A DNA stretch of 64,000 nucleotides from Chamaea fasciata (GCA_029207755.1 JARCOQ010000005.1:49813563-49877562); one strand, 5' to 3'; positions 21,997-37,446 are shown, counted from the first letter of the stretch. The notes: generated by a model not told the origin, from the letters alone. A program made the numbers and translations.

Positions 21997-24903
21997 GTCT
22001 TGAATGCTGCCAAGACAAAGCACACCCTGTGCTTTCTGGATGGAGCTCGAGCACCTCAGCAATGAGCCGAATGTTTAGGCTGCAGACACCGGGGCTTGCT
22101 ATCCCTGCTTCTCCTTTGCCTCGGTGTATTTTACACAAGCAGGCAATGAACGCAACCAGGTGCCTACAACCAGAGCAGGCACGGCAACAGTTCAGCCACA
22201 TCCAATTTAACCTCAGCGGAGAAGGAGAAGCGCCAAAGCAGCAGCGAGTACCGCAAAACCACCGCATCAGGGGGAACGCCAAACATGTCTTTGGTGATTT
22301 CTACTGCAGGGACACGGTCACACTTGTCTGTGCGGTGCAACCACCAAGGGTTTCTATCCTCCTCTCCCGAAAAAACGAGTGCTACGCTTTGGTTTTGCCC
22401 GGCACTGAGAGGCTGCGCTGGTAGCTTGCCGAGCTTCCCTAGCTCGCCGCAGTTCACGCGCCTTACGTAGATGACGCAGCAGAGGCTATTCAGGAAAGTT
22501 AGCGTAGGTTACGCAATCGACGTAAATCGCCTCGGCTGCCCAAGTTCCCTGGCGGATCGGGATTGCTGGTGCCCAGGGCAACTGTTTTTTTTCCTAAGGT
22601 TCAAAGCAAGAAGCTAGAGGAGGAAGTTCTGCTAAAAAATCCAAACATCAGCGGAGCTGGCAGACTTAGACCAAAAGCAGAACAAGCTGAAAAGATGCTC
22701 GGTGTTCCAAGCTGCACACTTCGATTTTCAAGCAGAGAAAGAAGGACAAAAAAGAAAAAAAATATTCTTAGCACCCTGATGAAACATTCACTACCAACTA
22801 CAGATACTGGGAGGCTGAAAGTCAGAAGATGGCTTTAACATCCCTTTTCTTCACGGGCTTAACGGTCATTTTCTTGGACAACACCTCATCTAAGCTTTAA
22901 GGCCTTAGCAGAAGTTTTACCATCTTTCCCATTCACTTTCTATACAATTTCTCTTAGTGGGCAATGAAGGAAATCAGTCCTATTTCATATCTGCCAATCA
23001 TAGAATCACCTCTTTCTTCTAGAGAAAGAAAACCAAACCAAAACCAAACCAAACCAAAAAACCCCAACAAAACAACAACAACAAACCACAGAAGAAAGCA
23101 GACCAAAAAACCAAACCAACAGGTTTCTGAAACTTGCTTTGAAAGAGAAAAGCTGGATTCCAAGACTAACTGTGAAGCATCCTCCTTTGACTAGAAATGG
23201 GATTTCCCACCCCAGGACACAGCAGTGCCCAGGGTAGCCCCCAAACCCTGCAGAACCCAGCTCTGCTGAGGTGGGGAGCAGCTTTGGTCTCTTCTTCCAG
23301 GCAGCCTGGAGCAAGCACAAACAGCAGCAGACAAAGCTCACCCAAGCCCCTGGCTTCATGAGCTCCTAGGCAGAGCAACAGCAGTCATGAATATTTAATC
23401 CAAATATACTCTGTTGATTTATCAACGAGTCTTTTTGGCATGACTTGAAACCTACACAATTAAATATAGTAGAGAGGATGTAGAAAGGAGTGAAATTTCA
23501 GGTCCAGAATACCTTCCTTCGGTTTTGCTAGGGCTACGCAAGAAAACAGCCGCAGGAAGATAGAAGATGATCTATTAAATCAAGACCAACTTTTTTGGTG
23601 AACATCTTGTACACAAGAAGAGAGTTTTAACGGGGATGCCTGCTCCTTGCAAAGCACCTACATTTTATTTTAGACAAGAAGGAATACGGAGGAGATACAG
23701 TCACATTCTACTTTTACTGCAGCTGAATGAGCAGCGGTCTCAGTGTTCACTGAAGAATGAGAATTGGCATTGGTTTGAAACACTCAATGAAGATGTCAAT
23801 GGCATTTGCTTTTCTAAAGAACTTCTTCTGCCCGTGTAAGATTTTTCTTTAAAGTGCATTTTAGGAAAAAGAAGAGTAATAATAATAATTAAAAAAACAA
23901 AAATCAGTAAGACCCCAAAATCCACGAGAAGTATTTTTGGAGCTGCCATCAACAATCCATAGCCTTAAGTCCAGCCACAGAACAGAAGCAGCTCCAGTGA
24001 CTCAGCCACGTCACCTGAGTTCCAGTAGCCTCGAATGCACTGAAGGCATTGTGTCTTGCTTCATTGGGTACTATGTTGCACTGTACGGAAGTCTATCAAA
24101 GCCAACTGAATGAAATGAACAATTCTTTCTATTTCAAGAAGGAAAAGCACTTGACCAGGAAATACAGAAGAAGACTGGACAGAGATTGGTAAATAAGGCA
24201 AGACTGCAGCACCCCTTGCTAAAACACCAAATGAACACCTGCAAAACACAGAAAAAAGTCTGCCTTCTTCTTTTATCGTCGCTAAAGTGGACAGTCTACC
24301 TGCTTCCTGGGTCCAAACATAGTTCAAACTGCAAATTGTTCGTTTGTTTCAACTGCACGGTGAAGAATCCTCAGCAAACCATGCCCTGCTCCATTTATGA
24401 TCAACGTATTCTTGTTCGGCTTCTTGGGAAAGTTTCCAAGGAGATTTTCATCATATTGGTCGTGATGAAATACTAAAGAAACCACCCAGGAATCGCATTT
24501 TCTAACTACAGAACTGCTCCTGACATCTGTAGCAAAATTTCATTTGCTTTTCTTTGTCCTCTAATGCACCCATTAATATTGGTCACTTAACCACACTGAG
24601 CTCTCTTAACTTGCACTTGCACTTTCGGTTTCTTTTTTTCCAGCTTGATGCTGCCTCAGAAACGATGTCTGTAGGAGCTGCACGTTAGACAGGCACGTCA
24701 GCTCTTCAGAAAGTGCAGGCTGTAAGGATTAAAAGGGACTCTCTCAAGTGGAAGGCAGGATTCTGGCTTGCAGGGCTGCTGTCCATGCTCAGAAGGACAG
24801 CAGCAAGGTAACACTCAGCTGTTCTTAAGGTAAAATTCAAGCTTCCTGCCTTAGAAAGAAGGCTAAGTTTTTACCTCAGCTCTACCCTCTCCAAGTTCTA
24901 GGC

Positions 24904-24934
<31 letters not shown>

Positions 24935-25123
24935 TGGTGTCTTCACGCCCTCAAGCTTTTCTCCATCCTTTTTTTTTGACCCTAATTGCTCCTCCACTCG
25001 CCGTGATGCTTTTGGTTGCATGAGATAGGGGCTGCCTGGGTCACAGGAGCAGCCCAGGGAAGCAGGAGGCACGGAAGGAAAAGCGGAGGGCAACAGGCAG
25101 AAGCCATTTCCAAAGCGCTTTCC
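21997..25123 (+). repeat. Repeat unit 8
   Basis: The poly(A) is 28 A at 24904-24931. C at 24716 is shared with units 9 and 11. It has A at u1608, the older-looking state of units 1-6, though its neighbours 7 and 9 have G. Confidence 0.97.
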
Positions 25124-28100
25124 GTCTTGAATGCTGCCAAGACAAAGCACACCCTGTGCTTTCTGGATGGAGCTCGAGCACCTCAGCAATGAGCCGAATG
25201 TTTAGGCTGCAGACACCGGGGCTTGCTATCCCTGCTTCTCCTTTGCCTCGGTGTATTTTACACAAGCAGGCAATGAACGCAACCAGGTGCCTACAACCAG
25301 AGCAGGCACGGCAACAGTTCAGCCACATCCAATTTAACCTCAGCGGAGAAGGAGAAGCGCCAAAGCAGCAGCGAGTACCGCAAAACCACCGCATCAGGGG
25401 GAACGCCAAACATGTCTTTGGTGATTTCTACTGCAGGGACACGGTCACACTTGTCTGTGCGGTGCAACCACCAAGGGTTTCTATCCTCCTCTCCCGAAAA
25501 AACGAGTGCTACGCTTTGGTTTTGCCCGGCACTGAGAGGCTGCGCTGGTAGCTTGCCGAGCTTCCCTAGCTCGCCGCAGTTCACGCGCCTTACGTAGATG
25601 ACGCAGCAGAGGCTATTCAGGAAAGTTAGCGTAGGTTACGCAATCGACGTAAATCGCCTCGGCTGCCCAAGTTCCCTGGCGGATCGGGATTGCTGGTGCC
25701 CAGGGCAACTGTTTTTTTTCCTAAGGTTCAAAGCAAGAAGCTAGAGGAGGAAGTTCTGCTAAAAAATCCAAACATCAGCGGAGCTGGCAGACTTAGACCA
25801 AAAGCAGAACAAGCTGAAAAGATGCTCGGTGTTCCAAGCTGCACACTTCGATTTTCAAGCAGAGAAAGAAGGACAAAAAAGAAAAAAAATATTCTTAGCA
25901 CCCTGATGAAACATTCACTACCAACTACAGATACTGGGAGGCTGAAAGTCAGAAGATGGCTTTAACATCCCTTTTCTTCACGGGCTTAACGGTCATTTTC
26001 TTGGACAACACCTCATCTAAGCTTTAAGGCCTTAGCAGAAGTTTTACCATCTTTCCCATTCACTTTCTATACAATTTCTCTTAGTGGGCAATGAAGGAAA
26101 TCAGTCCTATTTCATATCTGCCAATCATAGAATCACCTCTTTCTTCTAGAGAAAGAAAACCAAACCAAAACCAAACCAAACCAAAAAACCCCAACAAAAC
26201 AACAACAACAAACCACAGAAGAAAGCAGACCAAAAAACCAAACCAACAGGTTTCTGAAACTTGCTTTGAAAGAGAAAAGCTGGATTCCAAGACTAACTGT
26301 GAAGCATCCTCCTTTGACTAGAAATGGGATTTCCCACCCCAGGACACAGCAGTGCCCAGGGTAGCCCCCAAACCCTGCAGAACCCAGCTCTGCTGAGGTG
26401 GGGAGCAGCTTTGGTCTCTTCTTCCAGGCAGCCTGGAGCAAGCACAAACAGCAGCAGACAAAGCTCACCCAAGCCCCTGGCTTCATGAGCTCCTAGGCAG
26501 AGCAACAGCAGTCATGAATATTTAATCCAAATATACTCTGTTGATTTATCAACGAGTCTTTTTGGCATGACTTGAAACCTACACAATTAAATATAGTAGA
26601 GAGGATGTAGAAAGGAGTGAAATTTCAGGTCCAGAATACCTTCCTTCGGTTTTGCTAGGGCTACGCAAGAAAACAGCCGCAGGAAGATAGAAGATGATCT
26701 ATTAAATCAAGACCAACTTTTTTGGTGAACGTCTTGTACACAAGAAGAGAGTTTTAACGGGGATGCCTGCTCCTTGCAAAGCACCTACATTTTATTTTAG
26801 ACAAGAAGGAATACGGAGGAGATACAGTCACATTCTACTTTTACTGCAGCTGAATGAGCAGCGGTCTCAGTGTTCACTGAAGAATGAGAATTGGCATTGG
26901 TTTGAAACACTCAATGAAGATGTCAATGGCATTTGCTTTTCTAAAGAACTTCTTCTGCCCGTGTAAGATTTTTCTTTAAAGTGCATTTTAGGAAAAAGAA
27001 GAGTAATAATAATAATTAAAAAAACAAAAATCAGTAAGACCCCAAAATCCACGAGAAGTATTTTTGGAGCTGCCATCAACAATCCATAGCCTTAAGTCCA
27101 GCCACAGAACAGAAGCAGCTCCAGTGACTCAGCCACGTCACCTGAGTTCCAGTAGCCTCGAATGCACTGAAGGCATTGTGTCTTGCTTCATTGGGTACTA
27201 TGTTGCACTGTACGGAAGTCTATCAAAGCCAACTGAATGAAATGAACAATTCTTTCTATTTCAAGAAGGAAAAGCACTTGACCAGGAAATACAGAAGAAG
27301 ACTGGACAGAGATTGGTAAATAAGGCAAGACTGCAGCACCCCTTGCTAAAACACCAAATGAACACCTGCAAAACACAGAAAAAAGTCTGCCTTCTTCTTT
27401 TATCGTCGCTAAAGTGGACAGTCTACCTGCTTCCTGGGTCCAAACATAGTTCAAACTGCAAATTGTTCGTTTGTTTCAACTGCACGGTGAAGAATCCTCA
27501 CCAAACCATGCCCTGCTCCATTTATGATCAACGTATTCTTGTTCGGCTTCTTGGGAAAGTTTCCAAGGAGATTTTCATCATATTGGTCGTGATGAAATAC
27601 TAAAGAAACCACCCAGGAATCGCATTTTCTAACTACAGAACTGCTCCTGACATCTGTAGCAAAATTTCATTTGCTTTTCTTTGTCCTCTAATGCACCCAT
27701 TAATATTGGTCACTTAACCACACTGAGCTCTCTTAACTTGCACTTGCACTTTCGGTTTCTTTTTTTCCAGCTTGATGCTGCCTCAGAAACGATGTCTGTA
27801 GGAGCTGCACGTTAGACAGGCACGTCAGCTCTTCAGAAAGTGCAGGCTGTAAGGATTAAAAGGGACTCTCTCAAGTGGAAGGCAGGATTCTGGCTTGCAG
27901 GGCTGCTGTCCATGCTCAGAAGGACAGCAGCAAGGTAACACTCAGCTGTTCTTAAGGTAAAATTCAAGCTTCCTGCCTTAGAAAGAAGGCTAAGTTTTTA
28001 CCTCAGCTCTACCCTCTCCAAGTTCTAGGCAAAAAAAAAAAAAAAAAAAAAAAAAAAGAGTGGTGTCTTCACGCCCTCAAGCTTTTCTCCATCCTTTTTT

Positions 28101-28249
28101 TTTGACCCTAATTGCTCCTCCACTCGCCGTGATGCTTTTGGTTGCATGAGATAGGGGCTGCCTGGGTCACAGGAGCAGCCCAGGGAAGCAGGAGGCACGG
28201 AAGGAAAAGCGGAGGGCAACAGGCAGAAGCCATTTCCAAAGCGCTTTCC
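25124..28249 (+). repeat. Repeat unit 9, the shortest copy
   Basis: The poly(A) is the shortest in the array, 27 A at 28031-28057. There is a private C at 27501, and C at 27843 is shared with units 8 and 11. G at 26731 marks the u1608-G class. Confidence 0.97.
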
Positions 28250-31154
28250 GTCTTGAATGCTGCCAAGACAAAGCACACCCTGTGCTTTCTGGATGGAGCT
28301 CGAGCACCTCAGCAATGAGCCGAATGTTTAGGCTGCAGACACCGGGGCTTGCTATCCCTGCTTCTCCTTTGCCTCGGTGTATTTTACACAAGCAGGCAAT
28401 GAACGCAACCAGGTGCCTACAACCAGAGCAGGCACGGCAACAGTTCAGCCACATCCAATTTAACCTCAGCGGAGAAGGAGAAGCGCCAAAGCAGCAGCGA
28501 GTACCGCAAAACCACCGCATCAGGGGGAACGCCAAACATGTCTTTGGTGATTTCTACTGCAGGGACACGGTCACACTTGTCTGTGCGGTGCAACCACCAA
28601 GGGTTTCTATCCTCCTCTCCCGAAAAAACGAGTGCTACGCTTTGGTTTTGCCCGGCACTGAGAGGCTGCGCTGGTAGCTTGCCGAGCTTCCCTAGCTCGC
28701 CGCAGTTCACGCGCCTTACGTAGATGACGCAGCAGAGGCTATTCAGGAAAGTTAGCGTAGGTTACGCAATCGACGTAAATCGCCTCGGCTGCCCAAGTTC
28801 CCTGGCGGATCGGGATTGCTGGTGCCCAGGGCAACTGTTTTTTTTCCTAAGGTTCAAAGCAAGAAGCTAGAGGAGGAAGTTCTGCTAAAAAATCCAAACA
28901 TCAGCGGAGCTGGCAGACTTAGACCAAAAGCAGAACAAGCTGAAAAGATGCTCGGTGTTCCAAGCTGCACACTTCGATTTTCAAGCAGAGAAAGAAGGAC
29001 AAAAAAGAAAAAAAATATTCTTAGCACCCTGATGAAACATTCACTACCAACTACAGATACTGGGAGGCTGAAAGTCAGAAGATGGCTTTAACATCCCTTT
29101 TCTTCACGGGCTTAACGGTCATTTTCTTGGACAACACCTCATCTAAGCTTTAAGGCCTTAGCAGAAGTTTTACCATCTTTCCCATTCACTTTCTATACAA
29201 TTTCTCTTAGTGGGCAATGAAGGAAATCAGTCCTATTTCATATCTGCCAATCATAGAATCACCTCTTTCTTCTAGAGAAAGAAAACCAAACCAAAACCAA
29301 ACCGAACCAAAAAACCCCAACAAAACAACAACAACAAACCACAGAAGAAAGCAGACCAAAAAACCAAACCAACAGGTTTCTGAAACTTGCTTTGAAAGAG
29401 AAAAGCTGGATTCCAAGACTAACTGTGAAGCATCCTCCTTTGACTAGAAATGGGATTTCCCACCCCAGGACACAGCAGTGCCCAGGGTAGCCCCCAAACC
29501 CTGCAGAACCCAGCTCTGCTGAGGTGGGGAGCAGCTTTGGTCTCTTCTTCCAGGCAGCCTGGAGCAAGCACAAACAGCAGCAGACAAAGCTCACCCAAGC
29601 CCCTGGCTTCATGAGCTCCTAGGCAGAGCAACAGCAGTCATGAATATTTAATCCAAATATACTCTGTTGATTTATCAACGAGTCTTTTTGGCATGACTTG
29701 AAACCTACACAATTAAATATAGTAGAGAGGATGTAGAAAGGAGTGAAATTTCAGGTCCAGAATACCTTCCTTCGGTTTTGCTAGGGCTACGCAAGAAAAC
29801 AGCCGCAGGAAGATAGAAGATGATCTATTAAATCAAGACCAACTTTTTTGGTGAACGTCTTGTACACAAGAAGAGAGTTTTAACGGGGATGCCTGCTCCT
29901 TGCAAAGCACCTACATTTTATTTTAGACAAGAAGGAATACGGAGGAGATACAGTCACATTCTACTTTTACTGCAGCTGAATGAGCAACGGTCTCAGTGTT
30001 CACTGAAGAATGAGAATTGGCATTGGTTTGAAACACTCAATGAAGATGTCAATGGCATTTGCTTTTCTAAAGAACTTCTTCTGCCCGTGTAAGATTTTTC
30101 TTTAAAGTGCATTTTAGGAAAAAGAAGAGTAATAATAATAATTAAAAAAACAAAAATCAGTAAGACCCCAAAATCCACGAGAAGTATTTTTGGAGCTGCC
30201 ATCAACAATCCATAGCCTTAAGTCCAGCCACAGAACAGAAGCAGCTCCAGTGACTCAGCCACGTCACCTGAGTTCCAGTAGCCTCGAATGCACTGAAGGC
30301 ATTGTGTCTTGCTTCATTGGGTACTATGTTGCACTGTACGGAAGTCTATCAAAGCCAACTGAATGAAATGAACAATTCTTTCTATTTCAAGAAGGAAAAG
30401 CACTTGACCAGGAAATACAGAAGAAGACTGGACAGAGATTGGTAAATAAGGCAAGACTGCAGCACCCCTTGCTAAAACACCAAATGAACACCTGCAAAAC
30501 ACAGAAAAAAGTCTGCCTTCTTCTTTTATCGTCGCTAAAGTGGACAGTCTACCTGCTTCCTGGGTCCAAACATAGTTCAAACTGCAAATTGTTCGTTTGT
30601 TTCAACTGCACGGTGAAGAATCCTCAGCAAACCATGCCCTGCTCCATTTATGATCAACGTATTCTTGTTCGGCTTCTTGGGAAAGTTTCCAAGGAGATTT
30701 TCATCATATTGGTCGTGATGAAATACTAAAGAAACCACCCAGGAATCGCATTTTCTAACTACAGAACTGCTCCTGACATCTGTAGCAAAATTTCATTTGC
30801 TTTTCTTTGTCCTCTAATGCACCCATTAATATTGGTCACTTAACCACACTGAGCTCTCTTAACTTGCACTTGCACTTTCGGTTTCTTTTTTTCCAGCTTG
30901 ATGCTGCCTCAGAAACGATGTCTGTAGGAGCTGCACGTTAGACAGGCACGTCAGCTCTTCAGAAAGTGGAGGCTGTAAGGATTAAAAGGGACTCTCTCAA
31001 GTGGAAGGCAGGATTCTGGCTTGCAGGGCTGCTGTCCATGCTCAGAAGGACAGCAGCAAGGTAACACTCAGCTGTTCTTAAGGTAAAATTCAAGCTTCCT
31101 GCCTTAGAAAGAAGGCTAAGTTTTTACCTCAGCTCTACCCTCTCCAAGTTCTAG

Positions 31155-31188
<34 letters not shown>

Positions 31189-31377
31189 TGGTGTCTTCAC
31201 GCCCTCAAGCTTTTCTCCATCCTTTTTTTTTGACCCTAATTGCTCCTCCACTCGCCGTGATGCTTTTGGTTGCATGAGATAGGGGCTGCCTGGGTCACAG
31301 GAGCAGCCCAGGGAAGCAGGAGGCACGGAAGGAAAAGCGGAGGGCAACAGGCAGAAGCCATTTCCAAAGCGCTTTCC
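28250..31377 (+). repeat. Repeat unit 10
   Basis: The poly(A) is 29 A at 31157-31185. A private A at 29987 is synonymous in the 67-codon ORF. It has G at u1055 and G at u1608. Confidence 0.97.
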
Positions 31378-34281
31378 GTCTTGAATGCTGCCAAGACAAA
31401 GCACACCCTGTGCTTTCTGGATGGAGCTCGAGCACCTCAGCAATGAGCCGAATGTTTAGGCTGCAGACACCGGGGCTTGCTATCCCTGCTTCTCCTTTGC
31501 CTCGGTGTATTTTACACAAGCAGGCAATGAACGCAACCAGGTGCCTACAACCAGAGCAGGCACGGCAACAGTTCAGCCACATCCAATTTAACCTCAGCGG
31601 AGAAGGAGAAGCGCCAAAGCAGCAGCGAGTACCGCAAAACCACCGCATCAGGGGGAACGCCAAACATGTCTTTGGTGATTTCTACTGCAGGGACACGGTC
31701 ACACTTGTCTGTGCGGTGCAACCACCAAGGGTTTCTATCCTCCTCTCCCGAAAAAACGAGTGCTACGCTTTGGTTTTGCCCGGCACTGAGAGGCTGCGCT
31801 GGTAGCTTGCCGAGCTTCCCTAGCTCGCCGCAGTTCACGCGCCTTACGTAGATGACGCAGCAGAGGCTATTCAGGAAAGTTAGCGTAGGTTACGCAATCG
31901 ACGTAAATCGCCTCGGCTGCCCAAGTTCCCTGGCGGATCGGGATTGCTGGTGCCCAGGGCAACTGTTTTTTTTCCTAAGGTTCAAAGCAAGAAGCTAGAG
32001 GAGGAAGTTCTGCTAAAAAATCCAAACATCAGCGGAGCTGGCAGACTTAGACCAAAAGCAGAAAAAGCTGAAAAGATGCTCGGTGTTCCAAGCTGCACAC
32101 TTCGATTTTCAAGCAGAGAAAGAAGGACAAAAAAGAAAAAAATATTCTTAGCACCCTGATGAAACATTCACTACCAACTACAGATACTGGGAGGCTGAAA
32201 GTCAGAAGATGGCTTTAACATCCCTTTTCTTCACGGGCTTAACGGTCATTTTCTTGGACAAAACCTCATCTAAGCTTTAAGGCCTTAGCAGAAGTTTTAC
32301 CATCTTTCCCATTCACTTTCTATACAATTTCTCTTAGTGGGCAATGAAGGAAATCAGTCCTATTTCATATCTGCCAATCATAGAATCACCTCTTTCTTCT
32401 AGAGAAAGAAAACCAAACCAAAACCAAACCGAACCAAAAAACCCCAACAAAACAACAACAACAAACCACAGAAGAAAGCAGACCAAAAAACCAAACCAAC
32501 AGGTTTCTGAAACTTGCTTTGAAAGAGAAAAGCTGGATTCCAAGACTAACTGTGAAGCATCCTCCTTTGACTAGAAATGGGATTTCCCACCCCAGGACAC
32601 AGCAGTGCCCAGGGTAGCCCCCAAACCCTGCAGAACCCAGCTCTGCTGAGGTGGGGAGCAGCTTTGGTCTCTTCTTCCAGGCAGCCTGGAGCAAGCACAA
32701 ACAGCAGCAGACAAAGCTCACCCAAGCCCCTGGCTTCATGAGCTCCTAGGCAGAGCAACAGCAGTCATGAATATTTAATCCAAATATACTCTGTTGATTT
32801 ATCAACGAGTCTTTTTGGCATGACTTGAAACCTACACAATTAAATATAGTAGAGAGGATGTAGAAAGGAGTGAAATTTCAGGTCCAGAATACCTTCCTTC
32901 GGTTTTGCTAGGGCTACGCAAGAAAACAGCCGCAGGAAGATAGAAGATGATCTATTAAATCAAGACCAACTTTTTTGGTGAACGTCTTGTACACAAGAAG
33001 AGAGTTTTAACGGGGATGCCTGCTCCTTGCAAAGCACCTACATTTTATTTTAGACAAGAAGGAATACGGAGGAGATACAGTCACATTCTACTTTTACTGC
33101 AGCTGAATGAGCAGCGGTCTCAGTGTTCACTGAAGAATGAGAATTGGCATTGGTTTGAAACACTCAATGAAGATGTCAATGGCATTTGCTTTTCTAAAGA
33201 ACTTCTTCTGCCCGTGTAAGATTTTTCTTTAAAGTGCATTTTAGGAAAAAGAAGAGTAATAATAATAATTAAAAAAACAAAAATCAGTAAGACCCCAAAA
33301 TCCACGAGAAGTATTTTTGGAGCTGCCATCAACAATCCATAGCCTTAAGTCCAGCCACAGAACAGAAGCAGCTCCAGTGACTCAGCCACGTCACCTGAGT
33401 TCCAGTAGCCTCGAATGCACTGAAGGCATTGTGTCTTGCTTCATTGGGTACTATGTTGCACTGTACGGAAGTCTATCAAAGCCAACTGAATGAAATGAAC
33501 AATTCTTTCTATTTCAAGAAGGAAAAGCACTTGACCAGGAAATACAGAAGAAGACTGGACAGAGATTGGTAAATAAGGCAAGACTGCAGCACCCCTTGCT
33601 AAAACACCAAATGAACACCTGCAAAACACAGAAAAAAGTCTGCCTTCTTCTTTTATCGTCGCTAAAGTGGACAGTCTACCTGCTTCCTGGGTCCAAACAT
33701 AGTTCAAACTGCAAATTGTTCGTTTGTTTCAACTGCACGGTGAAGAATCCTCAGCAAACCATGCCCTGCTCCATTTATGATCAACGTATTCTTGTTCGGC
33801 TTCTTGGGAAAGTTTCCAAGGAGATTTTCATCATATTGGTCGTGATGAAATACTAAAGAAACCACCCAGGAATCGCATTTTCTAACTACAGAACTGCTCC
33901 TGACATCTGTAGCAAAATTTCATTTGCTTTTCTTTGTCCTCTAATGCACCCATTAATATTGGTCACTTAACCACACTGAGCTCTCTTAACTTGCACTTGC
34001 ACTTTCGGTTTCTTTTTTTCCAGCTTGATGCTGCCTCAGAAACGATGTCTGTAGGAGCTGCACGTTAGACAGGCACGTCAGCTCTTCAGAAAGTGCAGGC
34101 TGTAAGGATTAAAAGGGACTCTCTCAAGTGGAAGGCAGGATTCTGGCTTGCAGGGCTGCTGTCCATGCTCAGAAGGACAGCAGCAAGGTAACACTCAGCT
34201 GTTCTTAAGGTAAAATTCAAGCTTCCTGCCTTAGAAAGAAGGCTAAGTTTTTACCTCAGCTCTACCCTCTCCAAGTTCTAG

Positions 34282-34315
<34 letters not shown>

Positions 34316-34504
34316 TGGTGTCTTCACGCCCTCAAGCTTTTCTCCATCCTTTTTTTTTGACCCTAATTGCTCCTCCACTCGCCGTGATGCTTTTGGTTGC
34401 ATGAGATAGGGGCTGCCTGGGTCACAGGAGCAGCCCAGGGAAGCAGGAGGCACGGAAGGAAAAGCGGAGGGCAACAGGCAGAAGCCATTTCCAAAGCGCT
34501 TTCC
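31378..34504 (+). repeat. Repeat unit 11, first A7/A886 copy
   Basis: The poly(A) is 29 A at 34284-34312. It is the first unit with the A7 run and A at u886 (32262). It also has A at 32064, otherwise seen only in unit 1, and C at 34096, shared with units 8 and 9. It therefore combines markers of three groups. Confidence 0.97.
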
Positions 34505-37409
34505 GTCTTGAATGCTGCCAAGACAAAGCACACCCTGTGCTTTCTGGATGGAGCTCGAGCACCTCAGCAATGAGCCGAATGTTTAGGCTGCAGACACCGG
34601 GGCTTGCTATCCCTGCTTCTCCTTTGCCTCGGTGTATTTTACACAAGCAGGCAATGAACGCAACCAGGTGCCTACAACCAGAGCAGGCACGGCAACAGTT
34701 CAGCCACATCCAATTTAACCTCAGCGGAGAAGGAGAAGCGCCAAAGCAGCAGCGAGTACCGCAAAACCACCGCATCAGGGGGAACGCCAAACATGTCTTT
34801 GGTGATTTCTACTGCAGGGACACGGTCACACTTGTCTGTGCGGTGCAACCACCAAGGGTTTCTATCCTCCTCTCCCGAAAAAACGAGTGCTACGCTTTGG
34901 TTTTGCCCGGCACTGAGAGGCTGCGCTGGTAGCTTGCCGAGCTTCCCTAGCTCGCCGCAGTTCACGCGCCTTACGTAGATGACGCAGCAGAGGCTATTCA
35001 GGAAAGTTAGCGTAGGTTACGCAATCGACGTAAATCGCCTCGGCTGCCCAAGTTCCCTGGCGGATCGGGATTGCTGGTGCCCAGGGCAACTGTTTTTTTT
35101 CCTAAGGTTCAAAGCAAGAAGCTAGAGGAGGAAGTTCTGCTAAAAAATCCAAACATCAGCGGAGCTGGCAGACTTAGACCAAAAGCAGAACAAGCTGAAA
35201 AGATGCTCGGTGTTCCAAGCTGCACACTTCGATTTTCAAGCAGAGAAAGAAGGACAAAAAAGAAAAAAAATATTCTTAGCACCCTGATGAAACATTCACT
35301 ACCAACTACAGATACTGGGAGGCTGAAAGTCAGAAGATGGCTTTAACATCCCTTTTCTTCACGGGCTTAACGGTCATTTTCTTGGACAACACCTCATCTA
35401 AGCTTTAAGGCCTTAGCAGAAGTTTTACCATCTTTCCCATTCACTTTCTATACAATTTCTCTTAGTGGGCAATGAAGGAAATCAGTCCTATTTCATATCT
35501 GCCAATCATAGAATCACCTCTTTCTTCTAGAGAAAGAAAACCAAACCAAAACCAAACCAAACCAAAAAACCCCAACAAAACAACAACAACAAACCACAGA
35601 AGAAAGCAGACCAAAAAACCAAACCAACAGGTTTCTGAAACTTGCTTTGAAAGAGAAAAGCTGGATTCCAAGACTAACTGTGAAGCATCCTCCTTTGACT
35701 AGAAATGGGATTTCCCACCCCAGGACACAGCAGTGCCCAGGGTAGCCCCCAAACCCTGCAGAACCCAGCTCTGCTGAGGTGGGGAGCAGCTTTGGTCTCT
35801 TCTTCCAGGCAGCCTGGAGCAAGCACAAACAGCAGCAGACAAAGCTCACCCAAGCCCCTGGCTTCATGAGCTCCTAGGCAGAGCAACAGCAGTCATGAAT
35901 ATTTAATCCAAATATACTCTGTTGATTTATCAACGAGTCTTTTTGGCATGACTTGAAACCTACACAATTAAATATAGTAGAGAGGATGTAGAAAGGAGTG
36001 AAATTTCAGGTCCAGAATACCTTCCTTCGGTTTTGCTAGGGCTACGCAAGAAAACAGCCGCAGGAAGATAGAAGATGATCTATTAAATCAAGACCAACTT
36101 TTTTGGTGAACGTCTTGTACACAAGAAGAGAGTTTTAACGGGGATGCCTGCTCCTTGCAAAGCACCTACATTTTATTTTAGACAAGAAGGAATACGGAGG
36201 AGATACAGTCACATTCTACTTTTACTGCAGCTGAATGAGCAGCGGTCTCAGTGTTCACTGAAGAATGAGAATTGGCATTGGTTTGAAACACTCAATGAAG
36301 ATGTCAATGGCATTTGCTTTTCTAAAGAACTTCTTCTGCCCGTGTAAGATTTTTCTTTAAAGTGCATTTTAGGAAAAAGAAGAGTAATAATAATAATTAA
36401 AAAAACAAAAATCAGTAAGACCCCAAAATCCACGAGAAGTATTTTTGGAGCTGCCATCAACAATCCATAGCCTTAAGTCCAGCCACAGAACAGAAGCAGC
36501 TCCAGTGACTCAGCCACGTCACCTGAGTTCCAGTAGCCTCGAATGCACTGAAGGCATTGTGTCTTGCTTCATTGGGTACTATGTTGCACTGTACGGAAGT
36601 CTATCAAAGCCAACTGAATGAAATGAACAATTCTTTCTATTTCAAGAAGGAAAAGCACTTGACCAGGAAATACAGAAGAAGACTGGACAGAGATTGGTAA
36701 ATAAGGCAAGACTGCAGCACCCCTTGCTAAAACACCAAATGAACACCTGCAAAACACAGAAAAAAGTCTGCCTTCTTCTTTTATCGTCGCTAAAGTGGAC
36801 AGTCTACCTGCTTCCTGGGTCCAAACATAGTTCAAACTGCAAATTGTTCGTTTGTTTCAACTGCACGGTGAAGAATCCTCAGCAAACCATGCCCTGCTCC
36901 ATTTATGATCAACGTATTCTTGTTCGGCTTCTTGGGAAAGTTTCCAAGGAGATTTTCATCATATTGGTCGTGATGAAATACTAAAGAAACCACCCAGGAA
37001 TCGCATTTTCTAACTACAGAACTGCTCCTGACATCTGTAGCAAAATTTCATTTGCTTTTCTTTGTCCTCTAATGCACCCATTAATATTGGTCACTTAACC
37101 ACACTGAGCTCTCTTAACTTGCACTTGCACTTTCGGTTTCTTTTTTTCCAGCTTGATGCTGCCTCAGAAACGATGTCTGTAGGAGCTGCACGTTAGACAG
37201 GCACGTCAGCTCTTCAGAAAGTGGAGGCTGTAAGGATTAAAAGGGACTCTCTCAAGTGGAAGGCAGGATTCTGGCTTGCAGGGCTGCTGTCCATGCTCAG
37301 AAGGACAGCAGCAAGGTAACACTCAGCTGTTCTTAAGGTAAAATTCAAGCTTCCTGCCTTAGAAAGAAGGCTAAGTTTTTACCTCAGCTCTACCCTCTCC
37401 AAGTTCTAG

Positions 37410-37446
<37 letters not shown>
